Shown here piece after piece: positions 30,673-40,570 of a stretch of 64,000 nt of DNA (the first letter of the stretch is position 1; every line of letters starts with the position of its first letter). The notes under the pieces are model-generated. The model searched no databases. It was not told where the DNA came from and worked only from the letters and a program-made list of their open reading frames with translations. The stretch is from Desulfosudis oleivorans (GTDB lineage Bacteria; Desulfobacterota; Desulfobacteria; Desulfobacterales; SURF-7). A program made the position numbers and the translations under genes. The stretch lies in contig DYJD01000006.1 in the NCBI GenBank assembly GCA_020723325.1, positions 207,465 through 271,464 of the forward strand, read 5' to 3'.

Positions 30673-33370
30673 GCAACCTCCGGATTTTTTTCTCCGCCTC
30701 CATTCCCAGTAATACCAGGGCGGAAGCGACAAAGGCGATCAGCAGATCCATTGCACCCAAGGCGGTGACATTGAAAAACGAAGCGACGACCGGCACGTAG
30801 ATCACGATCAATTGCAGGCCGACAACCGCAAAAGCCATTCCGGCCAGCAACCGATTGCCGGTAATGCCTGTGGTGAGCAGGGATTCTTTTGTCGAGCGGG
30901 ATGCCAGAGCCTGAAAAATTTGGGCAAATGCCAGAAAAGTAAAGACCATGGTTTGCCATTCGGGGCGTCCGGTGTAGTAATACCAGGAACCGACACCCAA
31001 AGCCAGTACACCGATCAATATGCCGATCCCAATCACGCGGAGACTTGCGCTTCGCGAGAATACACCTTCCCCGGGTGAATGGGGCGGGCGGTTCATGGTG
31101 TCGCTTTCCGGTTGCTCGATGCCCATTCCCAAACCCAATAATCCGTCGGTGAGCAGGTTTAACCATAAAAGCTGCAAGGGCAAAAGCGGGATCGGTTTCC
31201 CGATAAATGGAGCGAGCAGCATCACCAGCACCTTGCCGATATTGCCGGCCACACTGAAATGAACGAATTTGCGGATGTTATCGTAGATGGTGCGACCTTC
31301 TTTCACCGCCGCCACAATGGAGGCGAAATTATCGTCCAGCAACACCATATCCGCTGCCTCCTTGGACACATCCGTGCCGGTGATTCCCATGGCAACTCCG
31401 ATATCGGCCCTTTTCAAGGCCGGGGCATCGTTGACCCCGTCGCCGGTCATGGCGACAATATGACCGCGTTCCTGTAATGCCTGAATTATTCTTAGTTTAT
31501 GCTCGGGCGAGACCCGGGCATACACCGTTATTTCATCCACCAGGCCTTTCAATTCATCATCGGACAGTTTTTCAATCTCAGATCCGGTCAACACCCGTCC
31601 GGCTTCGGCAATACCGAGTTGGCGGGCGATTTCCGCTGCGGTAAGGGGGTGATCGCCCGTTATCATGACTGTGCGGATACCGGCGGTTTTGGTCAAGGCC
31701 ACGGCGGCCTTTACTTCTTTGCGGGGCGGGTCGATCATGCCGAATAGACCAATAAAGGTGAGATCCTGCTCCAGATCACTTTGAATTTTTTCCGGCACTT
31801 CCTTCAGCAGCCGGAAGGCGATACCGAGAACCCGCATGCCCTTTTGAGCCAGGCGGTTGTTTGCCGCCTCAATGCGCTGACGGTACCCTTCATCCATTTT
31901 AAGAGAGATTCCATTTACCCAGACCCGGTTTGATACATTCAACAAACCGTCCACACTTCCCTTTGTAAAGGCGATATAACCGTTATCACCCCGTTCCAGG
32001 CATCCAAGAAGTGTGGGTTCATCAGAAGGCAAAACGTGCACGGTGGTCATACGTTTTCGTTCCGAATCAAAGGGAAGCTCGGCGGCCCGTGGGAAGGATG
32101 AATCAAGGGGGTTTTTCCGGTAGCCGATTTTTGCAGCCGCCACCACCAGCGCACCTTCAGTGGGGTCTCCGATCGTGTGATAGCGATCATCGCCTTCATC
32201 AATCAGACGAGCGTCATTGCAAAGCGCCCCGCCCATGGCTGTGAGCGATAACGCGGACTGCGCCGGCTCACCCAGACACTGGACCGCAACGAATGAACCG
32301 TTTTTTTTCAACTCTTCGGTTAGGTTTAAGGCATGATCGGCCACATCCAGTAATACAACGGACATCTTGTTTTCGGTAAGCGTTCCGGTTTTATCGGAGC
32401 AGATCACGGTTACCGATCCCAGGGTCTCCACTGCGGGGAGCTTGCGGATCAGGGCGTTTTTTTTCAGCATACGCTGGGCTCCGATGGCCAGGGTAATGGT
32501 TACTACGGCCGGAAGGCCTTCCGGCACGATGGCCACGGCAATACTCACGGCGGTCAGCAGCATGTGACGAAGCTCATCACCCCGCATAATTCCCAGCACC
32601 GCGATAAGCAAGGCTATGCCCACTCCCGCTGCGGCCAAATTCAAACCAAGGGCATCCAGGCGTTTTTGCAGGGGGGTTAGCCCCGCCCCGCTCTTCTGGA
32701 TGAGATCGGCGATTTTGCCCAATTCCGTGCGCATGCCTGTCTCGACCACCAAACCCAGGCCCCGGCCCTGGGTTACGATTGTGCCCATATAGCCCATATT
32801 CCTGCGATCCCCCAGGGGAAGATCTTCCCCCGCCAGCGGCGCGGTGTGCTTTTCCACGGGATCGGATTCGCCCGTCAGGGCGGCCTCCTGAATGCGGAGA
32901 TTCACCGCCTCCAGAAAACGCAGGTCGGACGGGAGAAGGTTGCCGGCTTCGATTTGGATGATATCACCTGCAACCACTTCCCGGGCCGAGAGCTCCTTGA
33001 ATAGGCCGTCACGGAACACCCGCACATTGGGTACGGATAATTTTTTCAGCCCGGCAATGGCTCGTTCGGCCCGGTACTCCTGAATGAATCCCAGCAGAGC
33101 ATATAGCGCGACGATGGTGGAAATCGCCGCCGTGTTTTTCAAATCCCCCAGAAAACCCGCAACCATGGCAGCCGACATGAGAATCAGCACCATGGTTGCG
33201 GTGAGCTGTTCCCAAAGGATTCCGATGGCGGAGCGCCCGCCTTTGTCTACCAGTTCATTCGGGCCGTTCTTCAGCAAACGAGCCTGGGCTTCGATTTGGG
33301 AAAGCCCTGTTTCCAGGCGGGTTTGGAGTGATTCAAGCGCGGTTTCTATGGATTGGGTATGCCGGTTCAT
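30662..33370 (-). CDS. P2-type (SERCA/PMR1-like) cation-transporting ATPase
   Basis: [18 protein letters not shown] (TM4), [15 protein letters not shown] phosphorylation site, [35 protein letters not shown]. Confidence 0.96.
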   Translation of the reverse strand: MNRHTQSIETALESLQTRLETGLSQIEAQARLLKNGPNELVDKGGRSAIGILWEQLTATMVLILMSAAMVAGFLGDLKNTAAISTIVALYALLGFIQEYRAERAIAGLKKLSVPNVRVFRDGLFKELSAREVVAGDIIQIEAGNLLPSDLRFLEAVNLRIQEAALTGESDPVEKHTAPLAGEDLPLGDRRNMGYMGTIVTQGRGLGLVVETGMRTELGKIADLIQKSGAGLTPLQKRLDALGLNLAAAGVGIALLIAVLGIMRGDELRHMLLTAVSIAVAIVPEGLPAVVTITLAIGAQRMLKKNALIRKLPAVETLGSVTVICSDKTGTLTENKMSVVLLDVADHALNLTEELKKNGSFVAVQCLGEPAQSALSLTAMGGALCNDARLIDEGDDRYHTIGDPTEGALVVAAAKIGYRKNPLDSSFPRAAELPFDSERKRMTTVHVLPSDEPTLLGCLERGDNGYIAFTKGSVDGLLNVSNRVWVNGISLKMDEGYRQRIEAANNRLAQKGMRVLGIAFRLLKEVPEKIQSDLEQDLTFIGLFGMIDPPRKEVKAAVALTKTAGIRTVMITGDHPLTAAEIARQLGIAEAGRVLTGSEIEKLSDDELKGLVDEITVYARVSPEHKLRIIQALQERGHIVAMTGDGVNDAPALKRADIGVAMGITGTDVSKEAADMVLLDDNFASIVAAVKEGRTIYDNIRKFVHFSVAGNIGKVLVMLLAPFIGKPIPLLPLQLLWLNLLTDGLLGLGMGIEQPESDTMNRPPHSPGEGVFSRSASLRVIGIGILIGVLALGVGSWYYYTGRPEWQTMVFTFLAFAQIFQALASRSTKESLLTTGITGNRLLAGMAFAVVGLQLIVIYVPVVASFFNVTALGAMDLLIAFVASALVLLGMEAEKKIRRLHAQ

Positions 33371-33470
33371 GACACCTCCGGTTTGTAATTGGTTTTTCCC
33401 TGCATCGAAATACTTGCAAAAACCCTTGAGCTAGCCATTTTCCCTTGTGGTCAGGCTGTGACTGTTTACG

Positions 33471-35351
33471 TCAGCGCGAAGAAGGTTCTATGTGTCTGTC
33501 GCAACGAGCCGTAGAGGGAATGAAATCTGCCGGGGCGCGTTTTAACGTCTTGAAAAGTTCTTCCAAATCCGCGGCGTCAAGGGTCTCCTTTTGCAGCAAC
33601 AGCCGGGCGCTCTCCTCGAGTACGTTGCGATTTTGAGTGAGGATGGCCACCGAACGGTCAAAGGCCGTGAGAACCGTCCGGCGCACGGCGCAGTCGATTT
33701 CCCGGGCCGTGTCGTCGCCGTACATGCGCTGCCGTAAAGGTTCCCCGGTGGGTCCCAGAAACGAACGCTGATCGGTTTCAAAGGCCACATGGCCCAGTTC
33801 CGGCTCCATGGCGTAGCGCGTGATCATGCTGCGGGCGATATCCGCGATCCTGGCCAGATCGTCGGCGGCTCCGGTTGAAAAGTGCGCAAAGACTACATGC
33901 TCGGCGGCCCGCCCGCCCATGAGCACGGCCATTCTGTTTTCCAGCTCGGACCGGGTCATCAGATAGCGGTCCTCGGTAGGTCTTTGGATGGTATAGCCCA
34001 GGGCGCCTATGCCTCTGGGGATGATGGAAACCTTGTGCACCGGATCCGAACCGGTAACGGCCGACGCGACAATGGCGTGGCCCATCTCGTGATAGGCCAC
34101 GATCTCGCGCTCGCGGGGGTTCAGGAGCCGGTTTTTGCGCTCAAGTCCGGCAATAATTCGTTCCACACCCGTGTTGAAATCGGCGAGGCTGATGCCGGTC
34201 GCAGCGCGCCGCGTGGCGGCCAGGGCCGCTTCGTTCACAAGATTGGCCAGATCCGCACCTGTGAAACCCGGCGTCAGGGCCGCCACCTGCTCCAGATCGA
34301 CCGCCGGATCGAGCATCACCTTGCCGACGTGCACCTTCAGAATGGCCAAGCGGCCTTGCTTGTCCGGCCGGTCCACCAACACCTGGCGGTCAAAACGTCC
34401 GGCCCGCAGCAGAGCCGGGTCCAGCACTTCCGGCCGGTTGGTAGCCGCCAGCAGCACAATCCCGCTCATGGAGTCAAAGCCGTCCATTTCCACCAGGAGC
34501 TGGTTCAGGGTCTGTTCTTTTTCATCATGGCCGCCGGCAAAGGGGGTTGCACCGCGGGCTCGGCCCATGGCATCGAGCTCGTCGATAAAAATGATGGCCG
34601 GCGCCTTTTGCCGGGCCTGCTCAAAAAGATCGCGGACCCGGGCCGCGCCCACGCCCACAAACATCTCCACAAAGTCCGAGCCGGAAATGGAAAAAAACGG
34701 CACCCCGGCCTCACCGGCCACGGCCCGGGCCAGCAGGGTCTTGCCCGTGCCCGGCGGCCCCACCAGCAAAATACCCTTGGGCATGCGCGCTCCCAGCCGG
34801 CTGTATTGATCCGGATTCTTTAGAAAGTCAACCGTCTCCTTGAGTTCGGCCTTGGCTTCCTCGACACCGGCGACATCCATGAAAGTTGTCTTGGTGTCGG
34901 TTTCCACATAAACCTTGGCCTTGCTTTTGCCGATGGACATGAGGCCGCCGCCGGCCCCGAGCTGGCCCGACATCCGGCGCATGATGATGAACCAGATACC
35001 GAAAAACAAAAGGGTTGGAAGAATCCAGGATAGGAGCGTGGTGAAAAAAGTGCTTTCCACATGACCTGAAAATTTCACATCATGCTTTTGAAGTTCCTCG
35101 GCAAGCCCGCTGTCCACTCGGGTGGTCCGGAAGTATTTTTTGTTGGGCTTGTCCGGGTCCTTCAACTCGCCCCGGATTTCGTCGGCGGTAATGACGATTT
35201 CCTTGACCTTTCCCTCCTGCATCAGTTTCTGGAATTCACTGTAGGCCACAGGCGATACGGACTGATAGCCCACCCAAAGATCGTGAAGGATAATGACGCC
35301 CATTACAGCAATAAAGGCATAGAACAAATTGAAACGGGTTGTCTTTTGCAT
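33471..35351 (-). CDS. ftsH: ATP-dependent zinc metalloprotease FtsH
   Basis: [54 protein letters not shown] zinc site; internal Met [13 protein letters not shown] chosen as start. Confidence 0.96.
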   Translation of the reverse strand: MQKTTRFNLFYAFIAVMGVIILHDLWVGYQSVSPVAYSEFQKLMQEGKVKEIVITADEIRGELKDPDKPNKKYFRTTRVDSGLAEELQKHDVKFSGHVESTFFTTLLSWILPTLLFFGIWFIIMRRMSGQLGAGGGLMSIGKSKAKVYVETDTKTTFMDVAGVEEAKAELKETVDFLKNPDQYSRLGARMPKGILLVGPPGTGKTLLARAVAGEAGVPFFSISGSDFVEMFVGVGAARVRDLFEQARQKAPAIIFIDELDAMGRARGATPFAGGHDEKEQTLNQLLVEMDGFDSMSGIVLLAATNRPEVLDPALLRAGRFDRQVLVDRPDKQGRLAILKVHVGKVMLDPAVDLEQVAALTPGFTGADLANLVNEAALAATRRAATGISLADFNTGVERIIAGLERKNRLLNPREREIVAYHEMGHAIVASAVTGSDPVHKVSIIPRGIGALGYTIQRPTEDRYLMTRSELENRMAVLMGGRAAEHVVFAHFSTGAADDLARIADIARSMITRYAMEPELGHVAFETDQRSFLGPTGEPLRQRMYGDDTAREIDCAVRRTVLTAFDRSVAILTQNRNVLEESARLLLQKETLDAADLEELFKTLKRAPADFIPSTARCDRHIEPSSR

Positions 35352-35514
35352 GCAAACTCCTCCTCCTGGAAATGAATGCTTGTCGAAGGCCGCGACCCAG
35401 CGGTAATCGCAAAAAAAATAAGCACGATCAGGCTGGATGCAAGATTTCAAGGTGATTCCATTGTACTTAAAATGGCTTGAAAATAAATCGATTAGGCGAT
35501 AAGAAGACCGAACA

Positions 35515-36327
35515 ATGCAACCGCAAACAGAAAAACAAGCCTGGGAAACCGATCAGACCTTGGCCAGCCTTTATTTTTGGAACGATCATGCGCTGTTTGC
35601 CGGATTCACGCCCGATAACGAGATGCACAAACATCATGGGGTGGAAATATTCATCGGAATTAATGCGCCTATAAATCTGATCAGCGAAGGTCGGGTTTTC
35701 AGCCACCGTACAATGATTCTGAATGCCAACGTGCCCCATCACGTTGCCGGGTTCAATAATCCGAAAATCGTGATCGTGTATGATTCGGAAACAGCGGTGG
35801 CCCGAATGCTGGTGGAAAAATATCTGGGCAACAAAAAAATCGCCGGCCTGGATGATCAGCTTGTACCGCTTATTCAGGATATGGTTTTGCCGGTGGGGGG
35901 AAAATCATCTTGTCAAAATGCAGGGGTCTTATATGAAAAGATCATCAATTCCTTGCTGGATTCAAAAGCGCTGACAAAAAATGTGGATCAAAGGATCCAA
36001 AAAGCCCTGAACTGCATACGGAAACTGGAGCTGAAGCTGATTTCCACCAGGCTCATCGCCGAGACCATCGGCCTTTCGGAAAGCCGCCTGATCCATTTAT
36101 TTAAAGAGCAGGTGGGGGTTCCCATAAGACGCTATTTGATGTGGCTGCGGCTGATCGAGGCGGTGAAAAGCATTTTAGATGGATATTCCCTGCTGGATGC
36201 GGCCCATAATGCCGGTTTTGCCGATTATGCCCACATGAGCCGGACGTTTAAGAAGATGTTCGGCAACCCGCCTTCCATGATATTTAAAAATAGCCGGTTT
36301 GTTCATGTCTTTTCCTGTTTTTCCTGA
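35515..36327 (+). CDS. AraC family transcriptional regulator
   Basis: STRLIAETIGLSESRLIHLFKEQVGVPIRRYLMWLRLIEAVKSILDGYSLLDAAHNAGFADYAHMSRTFKKMFGNPPS. Confidence 0.93.
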   Translation: MQPQTEKQAWETDQTLASLYFWNDHALFAGFTPDNEMHKHHGVEIFIGINAPINLISEGRVFSHRTMILNANVPHHVAGFNNPKIVIVYDSETAVARMLVEKYLGNKKIAGLDDQLVPLIQDMVLPVGGKSSCQNAGVLYEKIINSLLDSKALTKNVDQRIQKALNCIRKLELKLISTRLIAETIGLSESRLIHLFKEQVGVPIRRYLMWLRLIEAVKSILDGYSLLDAAHNAGFADYAHMSRTFKKMFGNPPSMIFKNSRFVHVFSCFS

Positions 36328-36374
36328 TACATCTCTCCCCAGATAAAGCCATCTTTTTTCAAGGAGGGAATCAT

Positions 36375-36974
36375 ATGAAACTGAATTTCGTGGAAAAAGC
36401 CATGATGAACAATCCTGTCCGGGCCTTGGTGCAGAAAAAATTTGAAGCCGGGCGCCTTTTGGCCATGGGCGGGCGAATGGGCGGCGGTCTTGCCTTGGAA
36501 GTGGGCTGCGGCCGCGGCATCGGGGCGGAAATCATCTTGAAGCATTTCAATGCGGATAAAATCGATGCGTTTGACTTGGATTCCCGCATGGTGAAGCTTG
36601 CCCGAAAAAAGTTAGAAGCCTTTGGGGAAAAGGTCAATGTCTGGGAAGGTGATGTCACTAAAATACCTTCGGCGGACAATCAATACGACGCTGTGTTTGA
36701 CTTTGGCATCATCCATCATGTGCCGGATTGGCGCAGGGCTGTTGCGGAAATCCATCGCGTTTTAAAACCGAATGGGACCTTTTACTGTGAGGAAGTATTT
36801 GAAAGATTCATAACCCATCCGCTCTGGCGGTTTTTGTTGAAGCACCCCCAGGAGGATCGCTTTGATTTCAGAGTCTTTTTGAACCATTTGAAGGACAGCG
36901 GTTTTTCCATAGTGGCTTCAAATCAGCTTTTTGCACAGTTCGGCTGGTTTATTGCGCAAAAACCCATCGGATAG
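36375..36974 (+). CDS. Class I SAM-dependent methyltransferase
   Basis: ALEVGCGRGIGAEIIL...VFDFGIIHHVPDWRRAVAEIHRVLKPNGTFYCEE. Confidence 0.92.
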   Translation: MKLNFVEKAMMNNPVRALVQKKFEAGRLLAMGGRMGGGLALEVGCGRGIGAEIILKHFNADKIDAFDLDSRMVKLARKKLEAFGEKVNVWEGDVTKIPSADNQYDAVFDFGIIHHVPDWRRAVAEIHRVLKPNGTFYCEEVFERFITHPLWRFLLKHPQEDRFDFRVFLNHLKDSGFSIVASNQLFAQFGWFIAQKPIG

Positions 36975-37035
36975 CAGCAACCTTCTTGGAAGACGGATAC
37001 GACAAACCAGCCTGGTCGGGAAAAGGAGACGAAAC

Positions 37036-37761
37036 ATGACATTCTCAGAAAATATTGATTATCGTGAAATCGAGAAATTCGATAACGTTTCAGCTTACTG
37101 GTGGGACAGGCACGGCGAGTTTCAAGTGCTGCATGACATCAATCCCTTGCGCTTGAAATATGTTCAAGATCGCGTTCCTTTGCAGGGGAAACGCGTCCTG
37201 GATATCGGGTGCGGCGGCGGCATTTTTTCCGAAGCCATGGCCGCGGCAGGCGCCGAAGTCGTCGGCATTGATATGGGTGAAGCCCCCATCGCTGTGGCCG
37301 GGCGGCATATGCGGGAAGGCGGATTTCAAATCGACTACCGGCGCATAGCGGCTGAAGAACTCGCAAGAACAGAAGGGCAACAATATGATGTCATCACTTG
37401 CATGGAATTGCTCGAACATGTTCCCACACCCCGCTCCATTGTGCAGGCTTGTAAAAAACTAGTCAAACCCGATGGGCACATTTTCTTTTCCACGACAAAT
37501 CGGACCTGGATCGCTTATTGCCTGGTCATACTGGCTGCGGAATATCTCCTCGGTATTGTTGGCAAGGGGACCCATCAATATAGCAAATTCATTACGCCCG
37601 CGGAACTTGAAAACTGGGCTGCCGGCGAAGGCCTGGTAAAACAAGATTTGACCGGTATGGGCTATTTGCCCTATATCCGCAAGGGCTGGCTGAGCCGGAA
37701 TACGAAGATGAACTACTTCATGCATTTTCAGGGTCGGGCGTGTAATTGCCCAGGCAAATAG
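37036..37761 (+). CDS. ubiG: UbiG-like 3-demethylubiquinol O-methyltransferase
   Basis: NVSAYWWDRHGEFQVLHDINPLRLKYV...VLDIGCGGGIFSEAMAAAGAEVVGIDMGEAPI. Confidence 0.9.
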   Translation: MTFSENIDYREIEKFDNVSAYWWDRHGEFQVLHDINPLRLKYVQDRVPLQGKRVLDIGCGGGIFSEAMAAAGAEVVGIDMGEAPIAVAGRHMREGGFQIDYRRIAAEELARTEGQQYDVITCMELLEHVPTPRSIVQACKKLVKPDGHIFFSTTNRTWIAYCLVILAAEYLLGIVGKGTHQYSKFITPAELENWAAGEGLVKQDLTGMGYLPYIRKGWLSRNTKMNYFMHFQGRACNCPGK

Positions 37762-37784
37762 GCTGAAGGCTGAAGGCTGAAGAC
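37761..37784. repeat. Heptamer tandem repeat (GGCTGAA x3)
   Basis: GGCTGAAGGCTGAAGGCTGAAGAC directly after ubiG stop. Confidence 0.85.
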
Positions 37785-37828
37785 TAAGCGAAAATTTTGA
37801 TTTGCTGTTTTCTCAAGATAGAATTTTT

Positions 37829-37908
37829 GGCCTTGATCATCGTTTCGGCCATCCTCCATTGTGGGAGCGGCTTCCAGCCGCGATAAGGCCGAAACAATGA
37901 CCAAGGCC
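37829..37908 (+). repeat. REP-like palindromic element family A, copy 3 (most complete)
   Basis: GGCCTTGATCATCGTTTCGGCC...core 37861-37884...GGCCGAAACAATGACCAAGGCC; outer arms are inverted repeats. Confidence 0.93.
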
Positions 37909-37968
37909 GAATTTTTTTTCACCTCAAAGGTCACGAAGAAAAACAATAACACCCGGCGCAGCCGGTAA

Positions 37969-37995
37969 AAATTTCGTGCCCTTCGTGCCCTTCAG
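37969..37995. repeat. Short 9-bp tandem repeat TTCGTGCCC
   Basis: TTTCGTGCCCTTCGTGCCCTTC. Confidence 0.55.
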
Positions 37996-38086
37996 CGAAG
38001 CGGGTGGTAGAAAGAATATTACTATTTACTGAAAAATGACTAGTAGGGATTTCAATTTCCCTTTGTTTATGAAAACGCCCGTACCC

Positions 38087-39295
38087 TCAAGACAGAAGCT
38101 TTTGAAGCAAGGCTTCGCATTCCTCTTGGGTCATGATGGTGGGCACCGGATAATCCGGATGGGCTTCATCCAGGGCGCGCTTTGCAATCAAGGGAATGTC
38201 TTTTTCCTTGAGTTCCTTGATGGAGTCCGGGATCTTCATTTTTTTATTCAGGGATTTGATTTTTTCAATAAACTTGTAGGACAAGTCTTCTTCGGATTCG
38301 TTCTTTTTACCGATTCCGCCGGCGATGGCCAATTGGGCCAATTTTTTCTCCGCATCCTCCCTGGAGAATTCCAATACATGCGGCAGGATGACCGCATTGG
38401 CCAGGCCATGGGGAACACCGTACATGCCGCCCAGGGTGTGGGCTATGGCATGCACATAGCCGATATACGCGCGGGTAAAGGCCGCCCCGGCGTAAAAGGA
38501 GGCCAGGGCCATATTGTTGCGGGCAGTGAGGTCCTCACCGTTTTTATAAGCCTTTTCCAGGTTGTCGAAAATCAGGCGCACGGCGTTTTCGGCGTTTTCA
38601 TCCGTGAATTTATTCCCGTTCAAACCGATATAGGCTTCCACTGCATGGGTCAGGGCATCCATACCCGTGGTGGAGGTGATATGGGGCGGCAGGCCGACCA
38701 TAAGCTCAGGGTCCAGCACCGCGATTTTGGGGATAAGCTTCAGGTCGTTGATGGCGAATTTCGCATGGGTGGCAGGGTCGGAGATAACGGCGGCCACCGT
38801 GGTTTCAGAGCCGGTTCCGGCCGTGGTGGGCACACAGAAAAAGGGCGGAATGGGCAGCACCACCCGGAACATGCCTTTCAATCTCCGCACGGAAAGATAA
38901 GGATTGGCAAGCCTGGCGCCGATGATCTTGGCGCAGTCAAGGGAAGAGCCGCCGCCGAAGCCGATGATGCCGTCGCATTTATTTTCCCGATAGACTTTTC
39001 TGCCGGCCTCCACGTTTTGAATGGTGGGATTGGGCTGGACTTCGTCAAATACCGTATATTTGATGTCGTTTTCATCCAGGGATTCAAACAAACCGTCGGC
39101 CAGTTTCAGACCCATCAAGACCTTGTCGGTGACCACCAACACATTTTTCAGCCCCCTGATCTTGATGTTCTCCGCCAGTTTGCGCACACTGCCGGGGCCG
39201 GTGAGCAAAACGGGAATCGGAAAGGGGATGACCGTTGCGGCTGTTTTCATTACCCGATGTTGTATGCGATATAATTTTTTCTTGATTGCCCACAT
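38087..39295 (-). CDS. Iron-containing alcohol dehydrogenase
   Basis: DGIIGFGGGSSLDCAKIIG...CVPTTAGTGSETTVAAVI...HAIAHTLGGMYGVPHGLANAVILPHVLEF. Confidence 0.95.
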   Translation of the reverse strand: MWAIKKKLYRIQHRVMKTAATVIPFPIPVLLTGPGSVRKLAENIKIRGLKNVLVVTDKVLMGLKLADGLFESLDENDIKYTVFDEVQPNPTIQNVEAGRKVYRENKCDGIIGFGGGSSLDCAKIIGARLANPYLSVRRLKGMFRVVLPIPPFFCVPTTAGTGSETTVAAVISDPATHAKFAINDLKLIPKIAVLDPELMVGLPPHITSTTGMDALTHAVEAYIGLNGNKFTDENAENAVRLIFDNLEKAYKNGEDLTARNNMALASFYAGAAFTRAYIGYVHAIAHTLGGMYGVPHGLANAVILPHVLEFSREDAEKKLAQLAIAGGIGKKNESEEDLSYKFIEKIKSLNKKMKIPDSIKELKEKDIPLIAKRALDEAHPDYPVPTIMTQEECEALLQKLLS

Positions 39296-39364
39296 GTTTC
39301 TTCTCCTTCACAATATGATGGTTTTTAAAAATTGTTTTTTTTCCCGCCTCTGTAATATTCCGGC

Positions 39365-40492
39365 TCAATGTCCGGGGATGCCTTCATTTCCCGGTTTAAA
39401 TCGGAAAATCCGATAAGGTGCGTGGGCCTCGATATGGGATGCCCTTTTTCCGACCACATTCATCAAGTCGCTGCAGGTGAAGTACAACCAGCCGTCCGGA
39501 CCAAAGGAAAATCCATCCGGCCAGCGAAAGCGTTCGTCCTTGAGCAGGGTTTTCAGTTTTCGATTCGGATCCATGAGGTGCACGGCCGAGTGCTCCATGT
39601 CGGATATGTATATATTCCCTGCCAGGTCAATGGTCAAGCCGTCACTCATGGTTTTTTCCGCAAATTTTTCCACGTAAAACCCCAGTTCCGCTGCTGTCAG
39701 ATCCGGATTCATTAAATATTCGGTGCGGATGCGATACAGGTGCTCGCCGTTGACCGCCCCATAATACAGGCACTGCCCTTCCCGGTCCAGGGCGATGGAA
39801 TCCACGGCGATGAGGATCGGCACCCCCAGCAAAGAAAAATCTTCCGCACCAATGCGCAGAACATGGGAAGACGCCTTTACCGATTCATGATTTTCCAGCA
39901 GCCTGCGGGCCGACTTTTTTTTCACATCATAGACGATGATGGCCGGTGAGCCTCCGAGCACCGGCACCGGCGCACCGGTGTCGGCAATGAAAATTACATC
40001 ACCCGCGGGACTGACCTGAAAATCATTCAAAAAGGAACCGAAGCCGGCAATGCGGGAAGGAAAATCAAACTGGTGCACGATTTCTTCCGTGTAGATATCG
40101 AAAGCCAATAAGCGCGGCTGGCCCCGGCCGAAATCGCCGTGATCCAGGGTCCATAACCGGTTTTGGCGATCAATGCGCAAGGACAAAACCGTATCGAAAA
40201 AAGGTCTTTCGCCGCGCCGGTGCTGATAGCCGCTGTCCGGAAAGGGCATGGGCCGGCCTTTTACAAGCTTTGCCACCCGAATGGCCGGATCAGCCTCGGG
40301 ATGAAATGTGAAATAAACTTGCTGGTCAGAAGAAACGGCGATGTTGCCCGGTGGTTTGGGCAGATCCGCCACTACTTCCGCGAGATCCGCATCCAAAAGC
40401 GGTTTTTGGCTGCGGTCCGGCAAGTAAGAGGTCGCACAACCCCAAAAGAAAAATCCCATGGCTATCGCCGCCGGAATCCATTTGCGAAGCAT
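39365..40492 (-). CDS. Lipoprotein of the major royal jelly protein / SMP-30-like beta-propeller type
   Basis: Lipobox FFWGCATSY; DGLTIDLAGNIYISDMEHSAVHLMDPNRKLKTLLKDERFRWPDGFSFGPDGWLYFTCSDL. Confidence 0.8.
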   Translation of the reverse strand: MLRKWIPAAIAMGFFFWGCATSYLPDRSQKPLLDADLAEVVADLPKPPGNIAVSSDQQVYFTFHPEADPAIRVAKLVKGRPMPFPDSGYQHRRGERPFFDTVLSLRIDRQNRLWTLDHGDFGRGQPRLLAFDIYTEEIVHQFDFPSRIAGFGSFLNDFQVSPAGDVIFIADTGAPVPVLGGSPAIIVYDVKKKSARRLLENHESVKASSHVLRIGAEDFSLLGVPILIAVDSIALDREGQCLYYGAVNGEHLYRIRTEYLMNPDLTAAELGFYVEKFAEKTMSDGLTIDLAGNIYISDMEHSAVHLMDPNRKLKTLLKDERFRWPDGFSFGPDGWLYFTCSDLMNVVGKRASHIEAHAPYRIFRFKPGNEGIPGH

Positions 40493-40570
40493 GGTTTGCC
40501 TCCTTCCCCCGTATGCCGGCAATTCGGCTTGGTCGCCTGCTGAATTATCCACAAATCCTGCCCCCCCTGA

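Noticed and set aside
33882-34823. 313-aa plus-strand ORF
   Set aside because: Antisense to FtsH; no recognisable domain.
38036-39274. 412-aa plus-strand ORF
   Set aside because: Antisense to a clear Fe-alcohol dehydrogenase; Gly/His/Gln-rich translation is typical of the opposite strand of a GC-rich gene.
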